DNA of 35,149 bases. It comes from a virus. The translations under genes and the position numbers were made by a program. This document shows positions 5,702-13,418 of this stretch, piece by piece (position 1 is the first letter of the stretch; every line of letters begins with the position of its first letter). Below the pieces are notes generated by a model, which was not told the origin of the DNA, ran no database searches, and saw only the letters and a list, made by a program, of their open reading frames with translations. The DNA is taken from the IMG/VR virus record IMGVR_UViG_3300038552_000116, positions 1-35,149 of that record; one strand, 5' to 3'.

Positions 5702-6304
5702 ATGAAAGTTGCGCAGAATGAACGACGGAAAGCGGCTATAAATGCCAGACTTGAACGCGTAAGAGCGGACGCGCTTAAAACGTGGCGCGGGTTCGAGCTT
5801 CACGATTTGCGCAATGCTCTAGAAGCATGGCCAGGATCGGGCGCCAAGATCAACGCGCTACAGTTTGCGCAAGTCATGGCGATGCACGCGGAAGGAATAC
5901 CGCTACAAAAAGCTTGCGATGCTGCAAAAGTTAAGTACTCAACTTTGCTTCGTAAATCAATAGCTTCTGACGTTCTTTCAGACGTTTTTCACCGTGCGCG
6001 CGCTTGCTACATTCAGGCGCGAGTCGATGCCATGGAACAAATCGTCGAGGAAGCAGGAAAACAGTACGACAATCATAAGCTTAGGAACGTTGAGATTAAC
6101 CGCGCGCGTCTGCACTGCGATAACATCAAATGGCTAGCTGAGCGCGTGTTGCGCCGAGTCTATGGCCATTACCTTGAAGTGAACGCACGGTCAGACGTTG
6201 CCGTTCAATTCCAGGTTGTGGGTCTGTCATCGGGGCCAGGTTTGCCCCGCAGTGACCCCAACGACACGCAAATGCTTGAATCGTCGGAAACTACGGAGGG
6301 TTAA
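5702..6304 (+). CDS. Terminase small subunit, Sf6-like
   Basis: A 200-residue protein. After a basic N-terminus, residues about 58-75 (FAQVMAMHAEGIPLQKACDA and on) look like the helix-turn-helix that recognises the packaging site. From about residue 95 the family-typical stretch follows: FHRARACYIQARVDAMEQIV, then NRARLHCDNIKWLAERVL and RVYGHYLEV. It would bind phage DNA and direct the large subunit to begin packaging. The start is the first ATG; it has no good ribosome site. It is unusual that the large subunit lies 3.6 kb downstream, after many small genes. Confidence 0.78.
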   Translation: MKVAQNERRKAAINARLERVRADALKTWRGFELHDLRNALEAWPGSGAKINALQFAQVMAMHAEGIPLQKACDAAKVKYSTLLRKSIASDVLSDVFHRARACYIQARVDAMEQIVEEAGKQYDNHKLRNVEINRARLHCDNIKWLAERVLRRVYGHYLEVNARSDVAVQFQVVGLSSGPGLPRSDPNDTQMLESSETTEG

Positions 6305-6495
6305 CAACCCAACGCCGGCGCGATCGAGTAGGAATCACGCGCGACCCTCCCCCTAGCTAAGCCCCCACCCCCGACCGGGGGATGGTCCGGCGAGGGGGGC
6401 CGGCCTTCGTGATCGCGTGCTAGTACCGTGTCCAATTCTGTACACTTCCCCTATCCCGGATTACATGCTGTAATCCATCCGCTGAGCCGCCCCCC
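6305..6495. other. Intergenic region after terS with a perfect palindrome
   Basis: 191 bases without a gene. It holds a GC hairpin (CCCCC-gacc-GGGGG near 6369-6382, with no T tract, so not a clear terminator) and, at 6458-6476, the perfect palindrome GGATTACATGCTGTAATCC. The palindrome is 20 bases before the next gene and probably acts as an operator or as part of a promoter for the small-gene block. Packaging-site function next to terS is possible but cannot be read from sequence. Confidence 0.5.
6458..6476. promoter_or_regulatory. Perfect palindrome with TTACA-TGC-TGTAA core, candidate operator
   Basis: Eight-base arms (GGATTACA / TGTAATCC) around TGC. It is the best copy of the TTACA-N3-TGTAA element also found at 2614, 5618 and 34064. 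It lies directly upstream of the gene at 6496. Confidence 0.6.
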
Positions 6496-6699
6496 ATGCT
6501 TAATGAAACGGACTCGGACGCGGAACGAAGCACGGGGGCGGTGTTCAGCATCGATGCCCCGCACTTCAACGCCGGGGTGATCGTGAAGGGGAAGGTGACA
6601 AAGGCCGCACCGATCCTGCGCTACATGATGGGTTGGCCGGAAAGCAAGGTTCGCGCTTACGCAGCAAAGAAAGGATGGTCTGTTACCGCTACATCTTGA
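6496..6699 (+). CDS. Conserved small phage protein
   Basis: A 67-residue protein with HFNAGVIVKGKVTKAAPILR and then MMGWPESKVRAYAAKKGW. Proteins with a similar ending (IGWP..KV..Y...KGW) occur in many proteobacterial phages, beside the gene type that follows here, and have no known function. The region upstream of the ATG is C-rich with no clear ribosome site, so the start is less certain than the frame. It overlaps the next gene by 25 bases. Confidence 0.65.
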   Translation: MLNETDSDAERSTGAVFSIDAPHFNAGVIVKGKVTKAAPILRYMMGWPESKVRAYAAKKGWSVTATS

Positions 6700-7001
6700 A
6701 GGGACACGAAGCGGTTCAGGAGCCGGACTTGTTCAAGTGGGCGCAGTGGTTAGAAACCGCCGATCGCGTCATAAGGCAAGAAGAGATTGAGCGCAACGGC
6801 AAGCGGTACATCGTGAGCACGGTCTTTCTCGGGGTCGATCATCAATGGGGCAGTGGGCCGCCGTTGCTGTTCGAAACGGGGGTCTTTGATCGCGGTGAGA
6901 TGATCGAGTGCAAGCGGTGTCCGACGTGGGATGAAGCCGAAAGGATGCACCGCCACATGAAGAACCGATACAAGGGAACGCTAAGGGTTGTCGGGACATG
7001 A
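6675..7001 (+). CDS. Conserved small phage protein
   Basis: A 108-residue protein beginning MVCYRYILKGHEAVQEPDL. The pattern YRYIL.GH.AV.EPDL..WA.W.ETADR, then STVFLGVDHQWG and GPPLLFETGVF, is a frequent conserved phage gene of unknown role; I recognise the type but no function. The ATG at 6675 is chosen because the conserved part begins directly after it; it overlaps the previous gene. The stop overlaps the next ATG (ATGA), placing it in the small-gene operon between the two terminase genes. Confidence 0.75.
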   Translation: MVCYRYILKGHEAVQEPDLFKWAQWLETADRVIRQEEIERNGKRYIVSTVFLGVDHQWGSGPPLLFETGVFDRGEMIECKRCPTWDEAERMHRHMKNRYKGTLRVVGT

Positions 7002-7228
7002 CAGACGAAAAGCGACAAGCCGAAACGACGTTCCCCGGCGGCGAGATTTCGGAGAATGGCGAAGGCGCGATTAACTTGGGATTCACCACGACGGGCAAGC
7101 GTGTCGTGATCGACTTCGGCAAGAAGATCGCATGGCTCACCTTCGATGAGGAAGGCGCGCGCGAGTTTGGCCAACGCATGATCGAGCTTGCCGCGAGCCT
7201 GAAGGCGCAACGCCTCGCCGGGCTATGA
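6998..7228 (+). CDS. Conserved small phage protein
   Basis: A 76-residue acidic protein with TTTGKRVVIDFGKKIAWLTF followed by a helix, EEGAREFGQRMIELAASLK. Short proteins with this strand-strand-helix layout are common between the terminase genes of related phages, and the next gene (7225-7437) has a similar layout, so the two may be distant relatives. It begins in an ATGA overlap and ends in one. No function known. Confidence 0.65.
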   Translation: MTDEKRQAETTFPGGEISENGEGAINLGFTTTGKRVVIDFGKKIAWLTFDEEGAREFGQRMIELAASLKAQRLAGL

Positions 7229-7437
7229 AGGGGGCGGGGCGGTACGACGACGAATGCAGCGCCGTGAGGCTCGCCACCGACGCCGAAGGTGCGATTGTGA
7301 TCGTGATCGACGGTAAAAAGGGTAGTGGGTTCTCGGTACAAACCAGCGAAGCCCTGGCGTTGAACCTGCCGCAGCTATTGCGCAGACTCGCCGACATCAT
7401 TGAAACGGATGTGGAAACACCAGCCGGGCATGCGTGA
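7225..7437 (+). CDS. Hypothetical small phage protein
   Basis: A 70-residue protein with strands around SAVRLATDAEGAIVIVIDGK and a helix, LALNLPQLLRRLADIIE. Its layout resembles the preceding protein. It begins with the ATG overlapping the previous TGA and ends exactly one base before the next ATG. Function unknown. The coupled arrangement and the even spacing of the whole block are the main support for translation. Confidence 0.62.
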   Translation: MKGAGRYDDECSAVRLATDAEGAIVIVIDGKKGSGFSVQTSEALALNLPQLLRRLADIIETDVETPAGHA

Positions 7438-7674
7438 ATGATCCGCGCCCGTTTGAGCAATGGCGTTTTCCTGCTTGGCATTGATAGCGAGAACGTCAAA
7501 CGTCTCAAAGAGGGAAAGCCGATCGTGCTGTCGTTGGCGGAACTCGGTGGCACGGATGACGTGATGATCGTATACGGGGAAACGCTCAAGGATATCGTTG
7601 AAGCTTTGGAAGCGGCGACCGGGCAACCACTGCCAGCGCCGAAGAAGTTGAAAGATATACGCAACGAGCAATAG
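7438..7674 (+). CDS. Conserved small phage protein (SNGVFLLGIDSENVKRL type)
   Basis: A 78-residue protein beginning MIRARLSNGVFLLGIDSENV and continuing with PIVLSLAELGGTDDVMIVYG. I recognise the sequence style from many phages, always as a short protein of unknown function near the packaging genes. The ATG directly follows the previous stop. The fold is likely a small alpha/beta domain. Confidence 0.75.
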   Translation: MIRARLSNGVFLLGIDSENVKRLKEGKPIVLSLAELGGTDDVMIVYGETLKDIVEALEAATGQPLPAPKKLKDIRNEQ

Positions 7675-7679
7675 CACGC

Positions 7680-8030
7680 ATGAGCGATCGGATCGACAGG
7701 GACGTGGCCATCGTGGAAAGAACCGAGTGGGCGGTGAAGTTGCCACCGATGCTGCGGGAGATTGGCGCACGGGTTTACAGCATGGAAGCCTGTCGAATCA
7801 TCGTGTCGCGCGATCCACCGCAAGCGGAACGGCCCGGTTGGCATCTGTCCATAAGCCGCCGCGACAGCGATCCGACGTGGAACGAAATCGCCACCGCCCG
7901 CTATCGATTGTTACCCGACGTTAGGGAAATGGCCATGTACTTACCGAGCCTCGCGGAGTACGTGAACCTGCACCCGTATACGTTTCATCTGCACGAAGTC
8001 GAACCCTCGCGAATCGTGATCGCGCGCTGA
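7680..8030 (+). CDS. Conserved phage protein, DUF7694-like
   Basis: A 116-residue protein. The order WHLSISRRDSDPTWNEIATA, then RYRLLPDVREMAMYLPS and YVNLHPYTFHLHEVE, is that of a widespread phage protein of unknown function; I believe it corresponds to DUF7694 but could not check. It lies five bases after the previous stop in the small-gene operon. His and Trp residues are frequent in the C-terminal half, but no catalytic site is evident. Confidence 0.7.
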   Translation: MSDRIDRDVAIVERTEWAVKLPPMLREIGARVYSMEACRIIVSRDPPQAERPGWHLSISRRDSDPTWNEIATARYRLLPDVREMAMYLPSLAEYVNLHPYTFHLHEVEPSRIVIAR

Positions 8031-8033
8031 GTC

Positions 8034-8237
8034 ATGCCGCGCCAGAAGGTATTTCCAGTTTACGGCGCGGCGATGCGCCAACAATTGCGTTGGCTTGCCC
8101 GTATGGTGTCGGTGCGAGTAAAGACCAACGTTCGCTTCCGTGAAGGCAAGTGCCGTATCGTGTGGGCGTCGATGCACAAAACGGCGCTTGGCCTTCGATA
8201 CAATCGTCTGGTGCGATTGCGTCAGCGCCTACGGTGA
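8034..8237 (+). CDS. Small basic phage protein
   Basis: A 67-residue very basic protein (many Arg and Lys, for example RQQLRWLARMVSVRVKTNVR and NRLVRLRQRLR). Its stop overlaps the GTG start of the AP2-like gene (GTGA). The charge suggests nucleic-acid binding, but no motif is present. Two other frames are also open here, so confidence is limited; the coupling to the next gene and the position three bases after the previous stop favour this one. Confidence 0.5.
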   Translation: MPRQKVFPVYGAAMRQQLRWLARMVSVRVKTNVRFREGKCRIVWASMHKTALGLRYNRLVRLRQRLR

Positions 8238-8719
8238 AACGCCGGCAAAAAAGGTTGAACGATCCACTGCGCGGCATTACGCGCATGGACTACAAGCGCG
8301 CTCAAGGCTGGTTCTACCGTTATCAGCGCAACGGTAAGAGCATTGCACAGTTTTTCGCGGCGAAGAAGCATGGCGGTTGGGCGAAAGCATTGGAACGCAC
8401 TAAGCGTTATCGCGCCAAGATCGAAAAACAGCATGGCGAATTTCCCTACTTATGGGTTGTTCGACAAAAGGACAAGCGCAGTCGCACCGGCGTCGTTGGT
8501 GTGACCTATCTGGAATACTGGAAATGCAACACCATCAACCGTCAACGCTATTGCTATCGTTGGCGCGGCTATGTCGCGAAGTGGGGAAGCCCAATCACGA
8601 AGTATGTTCGCCGCCAATTCAGCATCGACCGGCTCGGCAAGGGCGAGGCGTTCAAGCAAGCTTGTCGGGCGCGCCGCCAAGGGACAGCCGCACACGTGCG
8701 CTATTGGAAAGCGCGATGA
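8234..8719 (+). CDS. AP2-like DNA-binding protein
   Basis: A 161-residue basic protein from a GTG that overlaps the previous stop. Two stretches resemble AP2/integrase-type DNA-binding modules: residues about 15-55 (GITRMDYKRAQGWFYRYQRN, then SIAQFFAAKKHGG) and about 80-145 (RTGVVGVTYLEYWK, RYCYRWRGYVAKWG, QFSIDRLGKGEAFKQACRAR). The G-V-x-G...W.A...FS...G...A pattern is typical of AP2 domains found in phage HNH endonucleases. No nuclease motif is visible here, so it may be a DNA-binding protein or a homing endonuclease that has lost its catalytic part. Confidence 0.6.
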   Translation: MKRRQKRLNDPLRGITRMDYKRAQGWFYRYQRNGKSIAQFFAAKKHGGWAKALERTKRYRAKIEKQHGEFPYLWVVRQKDKRSRTGVVGVTYLEYWKCNTINRQRYCYRWRGYVAKWGSPITKYVRRQFSIDRLGKGEAFKQACRARRQGTAAHVRYWKAR

Positions 8720-8982
8720 CGGAGCAAGAATGCTTGTTCGTCGTGTACTACACGCGCGCAACGAGACTTCGCCGCCTCGGTTGGTCCGGGCTGGCGGTCG
8801 GTTGTGTCACGATGCTGGTTGGTTTGCCCGGCGACGGCGTTTCCGTGATGCTCGCCGGTGATGTGGTAATCCTGGCGGCGACCGTCGTTCACGCACGCGC
8901 CGGTTGGTTGGCGAATAAAGCGTTGAAACTATGGAGTGCGATTGAACAAAGCCGTGTACGAACGCCTCGCCGCTCAAGTTAG
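8716..8982 (+). CDS. Small membrane protein with two transmembrane helices
   Basis: An 88-residue protein starting at the ATG that overlaps the previous TGA. Hydrophobic segments at about 22-40 (GWSGLAVGCVTMLVGLPG) and 44-62 (VSVMLAGDVVILAATVV) are joined by a short loop, followed by a positively charged tail. The layout could suit a holin or pinholin, but it lies far from the lysis cluster at 20844-21554, between packaging genes, so this is only a possibility. Confidence 0.55.
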   Translation: MTEQECLFVVYYTRATRLRRLGWSGLAVGCVTMLVGLPGDGVSVMLAGDVVILAATVVHARAGWLANKALKLWSAIEQSRVRTPRRSS

Positions 8983-9172
8983 CCGTGACGATCTGGTGCA
9001 AGCCGTCACGCACGCCCGGCCGGTGCAAGTGAATACCTTGGAAACGGACTTGCGTGAAGCGCTGCGCAAGCCAACCGGCGGCAACTTGGAACTGTTGGGC
9101 GCCGGTCTCCTGCATATCATGCAAAGACATCTGCAATCGCGCGCCGCGCGCGAGTGCGATGAAGGCGATTAA
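8942..9172 (+). CDS. Hypothetical small phage protein
   Basis: A 76-residue protein from a TTG at 8942 that has GGAG five bases upstream; a GTG at 8936 in the same frame is also possible but lies within that GGAG. Mostly helical (KAVYERLAAQVSRDDLVQAV, then LETDLREALRK and LELLGAGLLHIMQRHLQS). It overlaps the membrane-protein gene by 41 bases. No family recognised. Confidence 0.55.
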   Translation: MNKAVYERLAAQVSRDDLVQAVTHARPVQVNTLETDLREALRKPTGGNLELLGAGLLHIMQRHLQSRAARECDEGD

Positions 9173-9179
9173 CCCGGCA

Positions 9180-9242
9180 ACACCGACTCGTCTCCGGTGT
9201 CACGCTGATCGCGCCCGTCCGGTCACGCCGGCGTAGACGGGC
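9180..9242 (+). promoter_or_regulatory. Two successive hairpins before 9267
   Basis: ACACCG (9180-9185) pairs with CGGTGT (9195-9200), and GCCCGTC (9213-9219) pairs with GACGGGC (9236-9242). They fill most of the 94-base gap between coupled gene groups and are followed by a ribosome site (TAGGAG) for 9267. Without a T tract they look like mRNA structure or processing sites more than a terminator. Confidence 0.5.
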
Positions 9243-9266
9243 AACCCCACTTCTTTAGGAGTCTCC

Positions 9267-9437
9267 ATGTCCAAGCCCAAACTTGGCAGTGGTAAACGCT
9301 TTGCCCGTTTGAAGGCGAGCATTGCCCGTCGCGGTGGTGTACGCGATCCCGGTGCGGTCGCCGCCGCCATCGGGCGGGCGAAGTACGGCAAGACAAGATT
9401 TCAAAAGCTCGCGGCCAGTGGCCGAAGGAAAAAATGA
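9267..9437 (+). CDS. Conserved 56-residue phage protein (KLGSGKRFARLKASIA type)
   Basis: A short basic protein: KLGSGKRFARLKASIARRGG, then VRDPGAVAAAIGRAKYGK and FQKLAASGR. This is a very frequent small phage gene with the pattern GSGxRFxxLKxxxAxxGGVxDPxALAAxIGRxKYG, found close to packaging and structural genes; its role is unknown. The ATG at 9267 has TAGGAG at a good distance. It follows the hairpin region and begins a new coupled group that leads into the large terminase. Confidence 0.8.
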   Translation: MSKPKLGSGKRFARLKASIARRGGVRDPGAVAAAIGRAKYGKTRFQKLAASGRRKK

Positions 9438-9490
9438 ACCGCAAAGGCAAGACGAAGCGCGGCCGTCCCGTCAAAGGGCCGCGCTATTGA
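9434..9490 (+). CDS. Possible 18-residue basic peptide
   Basis: MNRKGKTKRGRPVKGPRY, starting in an ATGA overlap with the previous gene and ending in a TTGA overlap with the next. It is very basic. Its only support is position: it bridges two real genes and would keep ribosomes coupled. It may be a relic or a translational link. Confidence 0.3.
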   Translation: MNRKGKTKRGRPVKGPRY

Positions 9491-9714
9491 GCATCATTCG
9501 GTTGATCGAGCGCAGCGACAACGCCGCGCATTGGTCGCCACGCGATGCTTGGGAAGAGATGGGCAAACGGCTCGATCGAGACAAGCCCAAGTGTCTGTTG
9601 ATCGCGTATCTCGATGAACAAGATGCGGTCAAATACGTGTGGGCCGGGCAAAGCATGTTACAGCGCATCGGCTTGACAACGATCTTGCAGCAAAAATCTT
9701 GTGAGCACTTGTAA
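9487..9714 (+). CDS. Hypothetical small phage protein
   Basis: A 75-residue protein from a TTG that overlaps the preceding TGA. It has a helical N-terminus (LSIIRLIERSDNAAHWSPRD) and then KCLLIAYLDEQDAVKYVWAG. The frame extends further upstream, but that part overlaps the 56-residue gene and is not coding-like. It overlaps the next gene by 14 bases. No function recognised. Confidence 0.55.
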   Translation: MSIIRLIERSDNAAHWSPRDAWEEMGKRLDRDKPKCLLIAYLDEQDAVKYVWAGQSMLQRIGLTTILQQKSCEHL

Positions 9715-9946
9715 CGTCGAAGCGACGACTAATCTCGAAGCGGCAACGGAATCCTGGCCCAATCAAGAAAAGCTCGTTTGTCTGCAACGCCTGCGTAACG
9801 TGCGCACGGCCTTGGCCGATGCCTACCGCAAGCAAGCGCTCGCGAACACGGTTTGGACCGCGCAAGAGTGGGAGTTTCTTTTCCGCATCGGCGTGACCGA
9901 CGCGGCGACCTACCAAATGGGTCGGCATGGCAACCCTCACGATTAA
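9701..9946 (+). CDS. Hypothetical small phage protein before terL
   Basis: An 81-residue protein from a GTG at 9701. The middle (NQEKLVCLQRLRNVRTALAD) is helical, and the C-terminal part (TAQEWEFLFRIGVTD) looks like a small packed domain. It overlaps the terminase large subunit gene by 20 bases, which suggests co-translation. No family is known to me. Confidence 0.55.
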   Translation: MSTCNVEATTNLEAATESWPNQEKLVCLQRLRNVRTALADAYRKQALANTVWTAQEWEFLFRIGVTDAATYQMGRHGNPHD

Positions 9947-11339
9947 GTACGATTACAAAGACGTTCCCACGATCGCGAAGTTCGCCGAGGACAATACCTT
10001 TATCCGTGGCTTGATGGGACCGTTTGGTTCCGGCAAATCCTCCGGTTGCGTGATGGAGATTATTCGCCGGGGACATCTGCAAACCAAGAGCACGAGCGAC
10101 AAGATTCGCCATACACGTTGGGCGGTCATCCGCAACACCTACCGCCAACTGCACGACACCACGATCAAGACCTTTCACGACTGGTTGCCGCCGAAGTTCT
10201 TCGGTCGGTGGCGCGAAACCGATCACGATTACATCATCGATGGCTTTCACGGCGTCGAAATCGAAGTGATGTTCCGGGCGCTCGATCGCCCCGATCAAGT
10301 CGCCAACCTGTTGTCGCTGGAACTGACCGGTGCGTGGATCAACGAGGCGCGCGAAGTGCCGAAGGCGATCTTCGAGGCGTTGCAGGGTCGCATCAATCGC
10401 TTTCCGGCGGTGAAAGACGGCGGTTGCGCTTGGGCCGGCATCATTATGGATACCAACCCGCCCGACACCGATCATTGGTGGTATCGGCTGTTCGAGGAAA
10501 CGAAGCCGGAGAACATGAAGCTTTTTCGTCAACCCTCCGGCTTGAGCGAAGAGGCCGAAAACCTCACGCATCTGCAAAAGATCGGCGACAAGAGCTATTA
10601 CGAAAATCTTGCCATCGGCAAAGAAGCGGATTTCGTTCGCGTCTATGTCCACGGCGATTACGGCTATGTGCAAGAAGGCAAGCCGATCTATCCCGAGTAC
10701 AACGACTTGACGCACTGCCAGGAATTCGAAGCATTGCCGAGCCTGCCGATCTATCGCGGTTGGGACTTCGGACTAACGCCGGCTTGCGTCTTGACGCAAC
10801 TCGACGCCTTCGGCAAATGGTTGATCCTCGATGAGTTGGTGTCCGAGGACATGGGCATCGATCGGTTCTCGGATAAGGTGTTGCAACACGCGCAGCTTTT
10901 CTATCCGAACATGAAATTCATCGACTACGGCGATCCGGCCGGTAGTCAGCGCGCACAGACCGACGAAAAGACCTGCTTTCAGATTCTTTACTCGAAGAAC
11001 ATTCCCATTGAACCGGCGGAACAAGAGTTGACCTTGCGTATCGAGTCGGTGAAGAAACCGCTCGCCACCATGGTCAACGGCAAGCCCGGTTTGCTCATTC
11101 ACCCGCGCTGCAAGGTGCTGCGCAAAGGTTTTCAAGGCGGCTATCAATACCGCCGACTGCATACGAGCTTGGAACGCTACACGGAGACGCCCGACAAAAA
11201 TATGTATTCGCATCCGCACGATGCCCTGCAATACATCGCCACGCGTCTGTTCGCCAACACCTTGCGTCTGCAACAACCGTACGCCCCGCCGCCGCGCTAT
11301 CGTCGGCGCGCACGCGCGCGAAGCTGGAAAACCGCGTGA
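9927..11339 (+). CDS. Terminase large subunit
   Basis: A 470-residue packaging motor with an ATPase followed by a nuclease. Walker A is GPFGSGKS at 31-38, and LTGAWINEA, in the position of the Walker B motif, follows around residue 135. The RNase H-like nuclease has acidic residues in WDFGLTP (Asp280), IDYGDP (Asp333 and Asp336) and HPHDALQY (Asp432). Length and order fit the P22/Sf6-like family. It translocates DNA into the procapsid through the portal and cuts the concatemer. Its start overlaps the preceding gene and its TGA overlaps the GTG of the portal gene. Confidence 0.92.
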   Translation: MATLTIKYDYKDVPTIAKFAEDNTFIRGLMGPFGSGKSSGCVMEIIRRGHLQTKSTSDKIRHTRWAVIRNTYRQLHDTTIKTFHDWLPPKFFGRWRETDHDYIIDGFHGVEIEVMFRALDRPDQVANLLSLELTGAWINEAREVPKAIFEALQGRINRFPAVKDGGCAWAGIIMDTNPPDTDHWWYRLFEETKPENMKLFRQPSGLSEEAENLTHLQKIGDKSYYENLAIGKEADFVRVYVHGDYGYVQEGKPIYPEYNDLTHCQEFEALPSLPIYRGWDFGLTPACVLTQLDAFGKWLILDELVSEDMGIDRFSDKVLQHAQLFYPNMKFIDYGDPAGSQRAQTDEKTCFQILYSKNIPIEPAEQELTLRIESVKKPLATMVNGKPGLLIHPRCKVLRKGFQGGYQYRRLHTSLERYTETPDKNMYSHPHDALQYIATRLFANTLRLQQPYAPPPRYRRRARARSWKTA

Positions 11340-13336
11340 AGCTTTACAAGCTCGATGAAGATGAATTTGTCGAAAAGGTAATCGCGAAATATCGCGAGGG
11401 CCGGCGCTTTCATGCCGCGTGGCGCAAAGAGGCGCGGGAACTGTACGAGTTTCGCGCCGGCCACCAATGGACGGCAGAAGAAATCGCGATGTTGGAAGAT
11501 CAACGCCGCCCACCGGTCACGTTCAACCGCGCCGGCACCATCATCGACGCGATCGTGGGCAACGAGATTGGCAATCGTGAAGAGATTCGCTTTCTGCCTC
11601 GCACCTTCGATGATGCGAACTTAAACGAGACCGCCACCAACGCCATACGATGGGTACGTGACCGGGGCAACGTCGAAGATGAAGAGTCCGATGCCTTCGA
11701 GGACATGCTGATATGCGGCGTCGGCGTCACCGACACGCGCATGGACTATGACACCAACCCGGACGGCGAAATCGTCACCGAACGCATCGATCCGTTGGAA
11801 ATGGTTTGGGATACCGACGCGCGCAAGCATAACTTGGAAGATCGCGGTTGGGACGTGCGCGAGAAATGGCTGGAACGCGAGGAACTTCGCGCCTTGTGGC
11901 CGGACGCCGAGGACATCGCGCCGATCCCCGACAACGTGCCCGACGTACTCGACGGCGAGCCGCATAACGCCGATCCGCCGTACTACGAACGCGATTTCTT
12001 CGGGGTCGATCGCAAGACGCAACAGATTCGCGTGCTCGAATTCCAGTGGTTCGAGAAAAGCCCCTGGTATCGCATCCTATTGGACGGGCAGATTCAAGCC
12101 GTCGATCAAGATCAGTTTCGCAAGCTCGTAAAACAAGTGCCGGGCTTGAAGTCGATCCGCCAAGAGAAACGCCTGTACTACCGCGCTTTCATTGCCGGGG
12201 GCACGCTGTTGGAGCGCAAGCGCAATCCGGTCGATGGTTTCACCCGTCAATTCATCACCGGCAAGCGCGACCGTCAGCGCGAACAGTGGTACGCCATCAT
12301 GCGGTCGGTGAAAGAGCCGCAGGAATGGGCCAATAAGTTCTTCTCGCAAATCCTGCACGTCATCAACTCCAATCCAAAGGGCGGCTTCTTCTACGAAGTC
12401 GGCGCCCTGGTCAACGAGCAGCAAGCTAGAGAGGACTTAGCCAAGCCCGAGGGCATGGTGGCGCTGAACGCCGGGCGCTTGAATTCCGTGCGCGAACGGC
12501 AAATGTTCCCGTTGCCGGCGTCGATCGATCAAATGATGAACTTCGCGATCGGCTCGATCCGCGACGTGTCCGGCGTGAACCTGGAACTGTTGGGCCTGAC
12601 CAACCGCGATCAGCCGGGCGTCATCGAGACGCAGCGCCAGCGCCAAGCGCTCGCGGTGTTGGCGCCGTTGTTCTCCAACCTGCGTCGTTACCGCAAGAAC
12701 CAAGGGCGGTTGTTGCTGCAATTCGTGCGCGAGTTTATCGCCGATGGCCGTTTGATTCGTGTCGTCGGGGAATCGGGCGCGCAAATGGTGCCGTTGGTGA
12801 AAGACCCGATGGCGCAAGAATACGACATTATCGTCGATCAGGCGCCGACCTCGCCCAACGTCAAGACCGAAGCTTGGTGGGCGCTGACGCAAGTCTTGCC
12901 GATGATGCAGGCCGCCGGCATTCAACCGCCGGCAGACTTGCTCGACGTGTTGCCGTTACCCGATTCGTTGATCGGCAAGTGGAAAGAGAAAATCAAAGGC
13001 GGCGCACAACTGCCGCCAGAAGTGCAAGCGCAAATGCAGCAACTACAGCAGCAAGTGCAATTCATGGCGGCGGAAAATATGCGTCTGCAATCGAAGCAGC
13101 AAATTACGCTCGCCGAAATCGAGGCAAAGCGGGAATTGGCGAATGCCGAAATCCAATTGTCGCGCGAGAAATGGAATGCCGACATGCAACTCAGGCGCGA
13201 CCAACTTCGACAAGAGCGGGAAATCGAGCAATGGAAACTTCTACAGGACACCAAGATTCGGCGCGAGGAAATGGCTACGCAAAAAGAAATTGCCGAAGAA
13301 AAGGAAAGCGAAAAGCCGTCGATGGATGCCGCGTAG
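11336..13336 (+). CDS. Portal protein, P22-like
   Basis: A 666-residue protein from a GTG overlapping the terL stop. The N-terminal region (FRAGHQWTAEEIAMLEDQRR, PPVTFNRAG, IIDAIVGNEIGNREEI) is typical of P22-like portals, and the length matches. Residues about 560-660 are rich in Gln, Glu and Arg and form a long coiled coil (QAQMQQLQQQVQFMAAEN and on), like the helical barrel that P22 portals push into the capsid. It forms the ring through which DNA enters and leaves, and binds the gp4-like adaptor encoded further on. Confidence 0.88.
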   Translation: MKLYKLDEDEFVEKVIAKYREGRRFHAAWRKEARELYEFRAGHQWTAEEIAMLEDQRRPPVTFNRAGTIIDAIVGNEIGNREEIRFLPRTFDDANLNETATNAIRWVRDRGNVEDEESDAFEDMLICGVGVTDTRMDYDTNPDGEIVTERIDPLEMVWDTDARKHNLEDRGWDVREKWLEREELRALWPDAEDIAPIPDNVPDVLDGEPHNADPPYYERDFFGVDRKTQQIRVLEFQWFEKSPWYRILLDGQIQAVDQDQFRKLVKQVPGLKSIRQEKRLYYRAFIAGGTLLERKRNPVDGFTRQFITGKRDRQREQWYAIMRSVKEPQEWANKFFSQILHVINSNPKGGFFYEVGALVNEQQAREDLAKPEGMVALNAGRLNSVRERQMFPLPASIDQMMNFAIGSIRDVSGVNLELLGLTNRDQPGVIETQRQRQALAVLAPLFSNLRRYRKNQGRLLLQFVREFIADGRLIRVVGESGAQMVPLVKDPMAQEYDIIVDQAPTSPNVKTEAWWALTQVLPMMQAAGIQPPADLLDVLPLPDSLIGKWKEKIKGGAQLPPEVQAQMQQLQQQVQFMAAENMRLQSKQQITLAEIEAKRELANAEIQLSREKWNADMQLRRDQLRQEREIEQWKLLQDTKIRREEMATQKEIAEEKESEKPSMDAA

Positions 13337-13418
13337 CTGGTGCGTGATCTTGCTCGCGGGCGCTTTGGAAGCAGTGAACTAGGTTCTATTGCGGCTAACC
13401 CCCGTTAAAGGTGCAACG

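Noticed and set aside
6369-6382. Terminator after terS
   Set aside because: The CCCCC/GGGGG hairpin is not followed by a T tract, so termination cannot be supported.
9729-10715. Long minus-strand open frame (328 codons) opposite terL
   Set aside because: It lies fully antisense to the terminase large subunit, has no motif, and results from the GC-rich codon pattern of the real gene.
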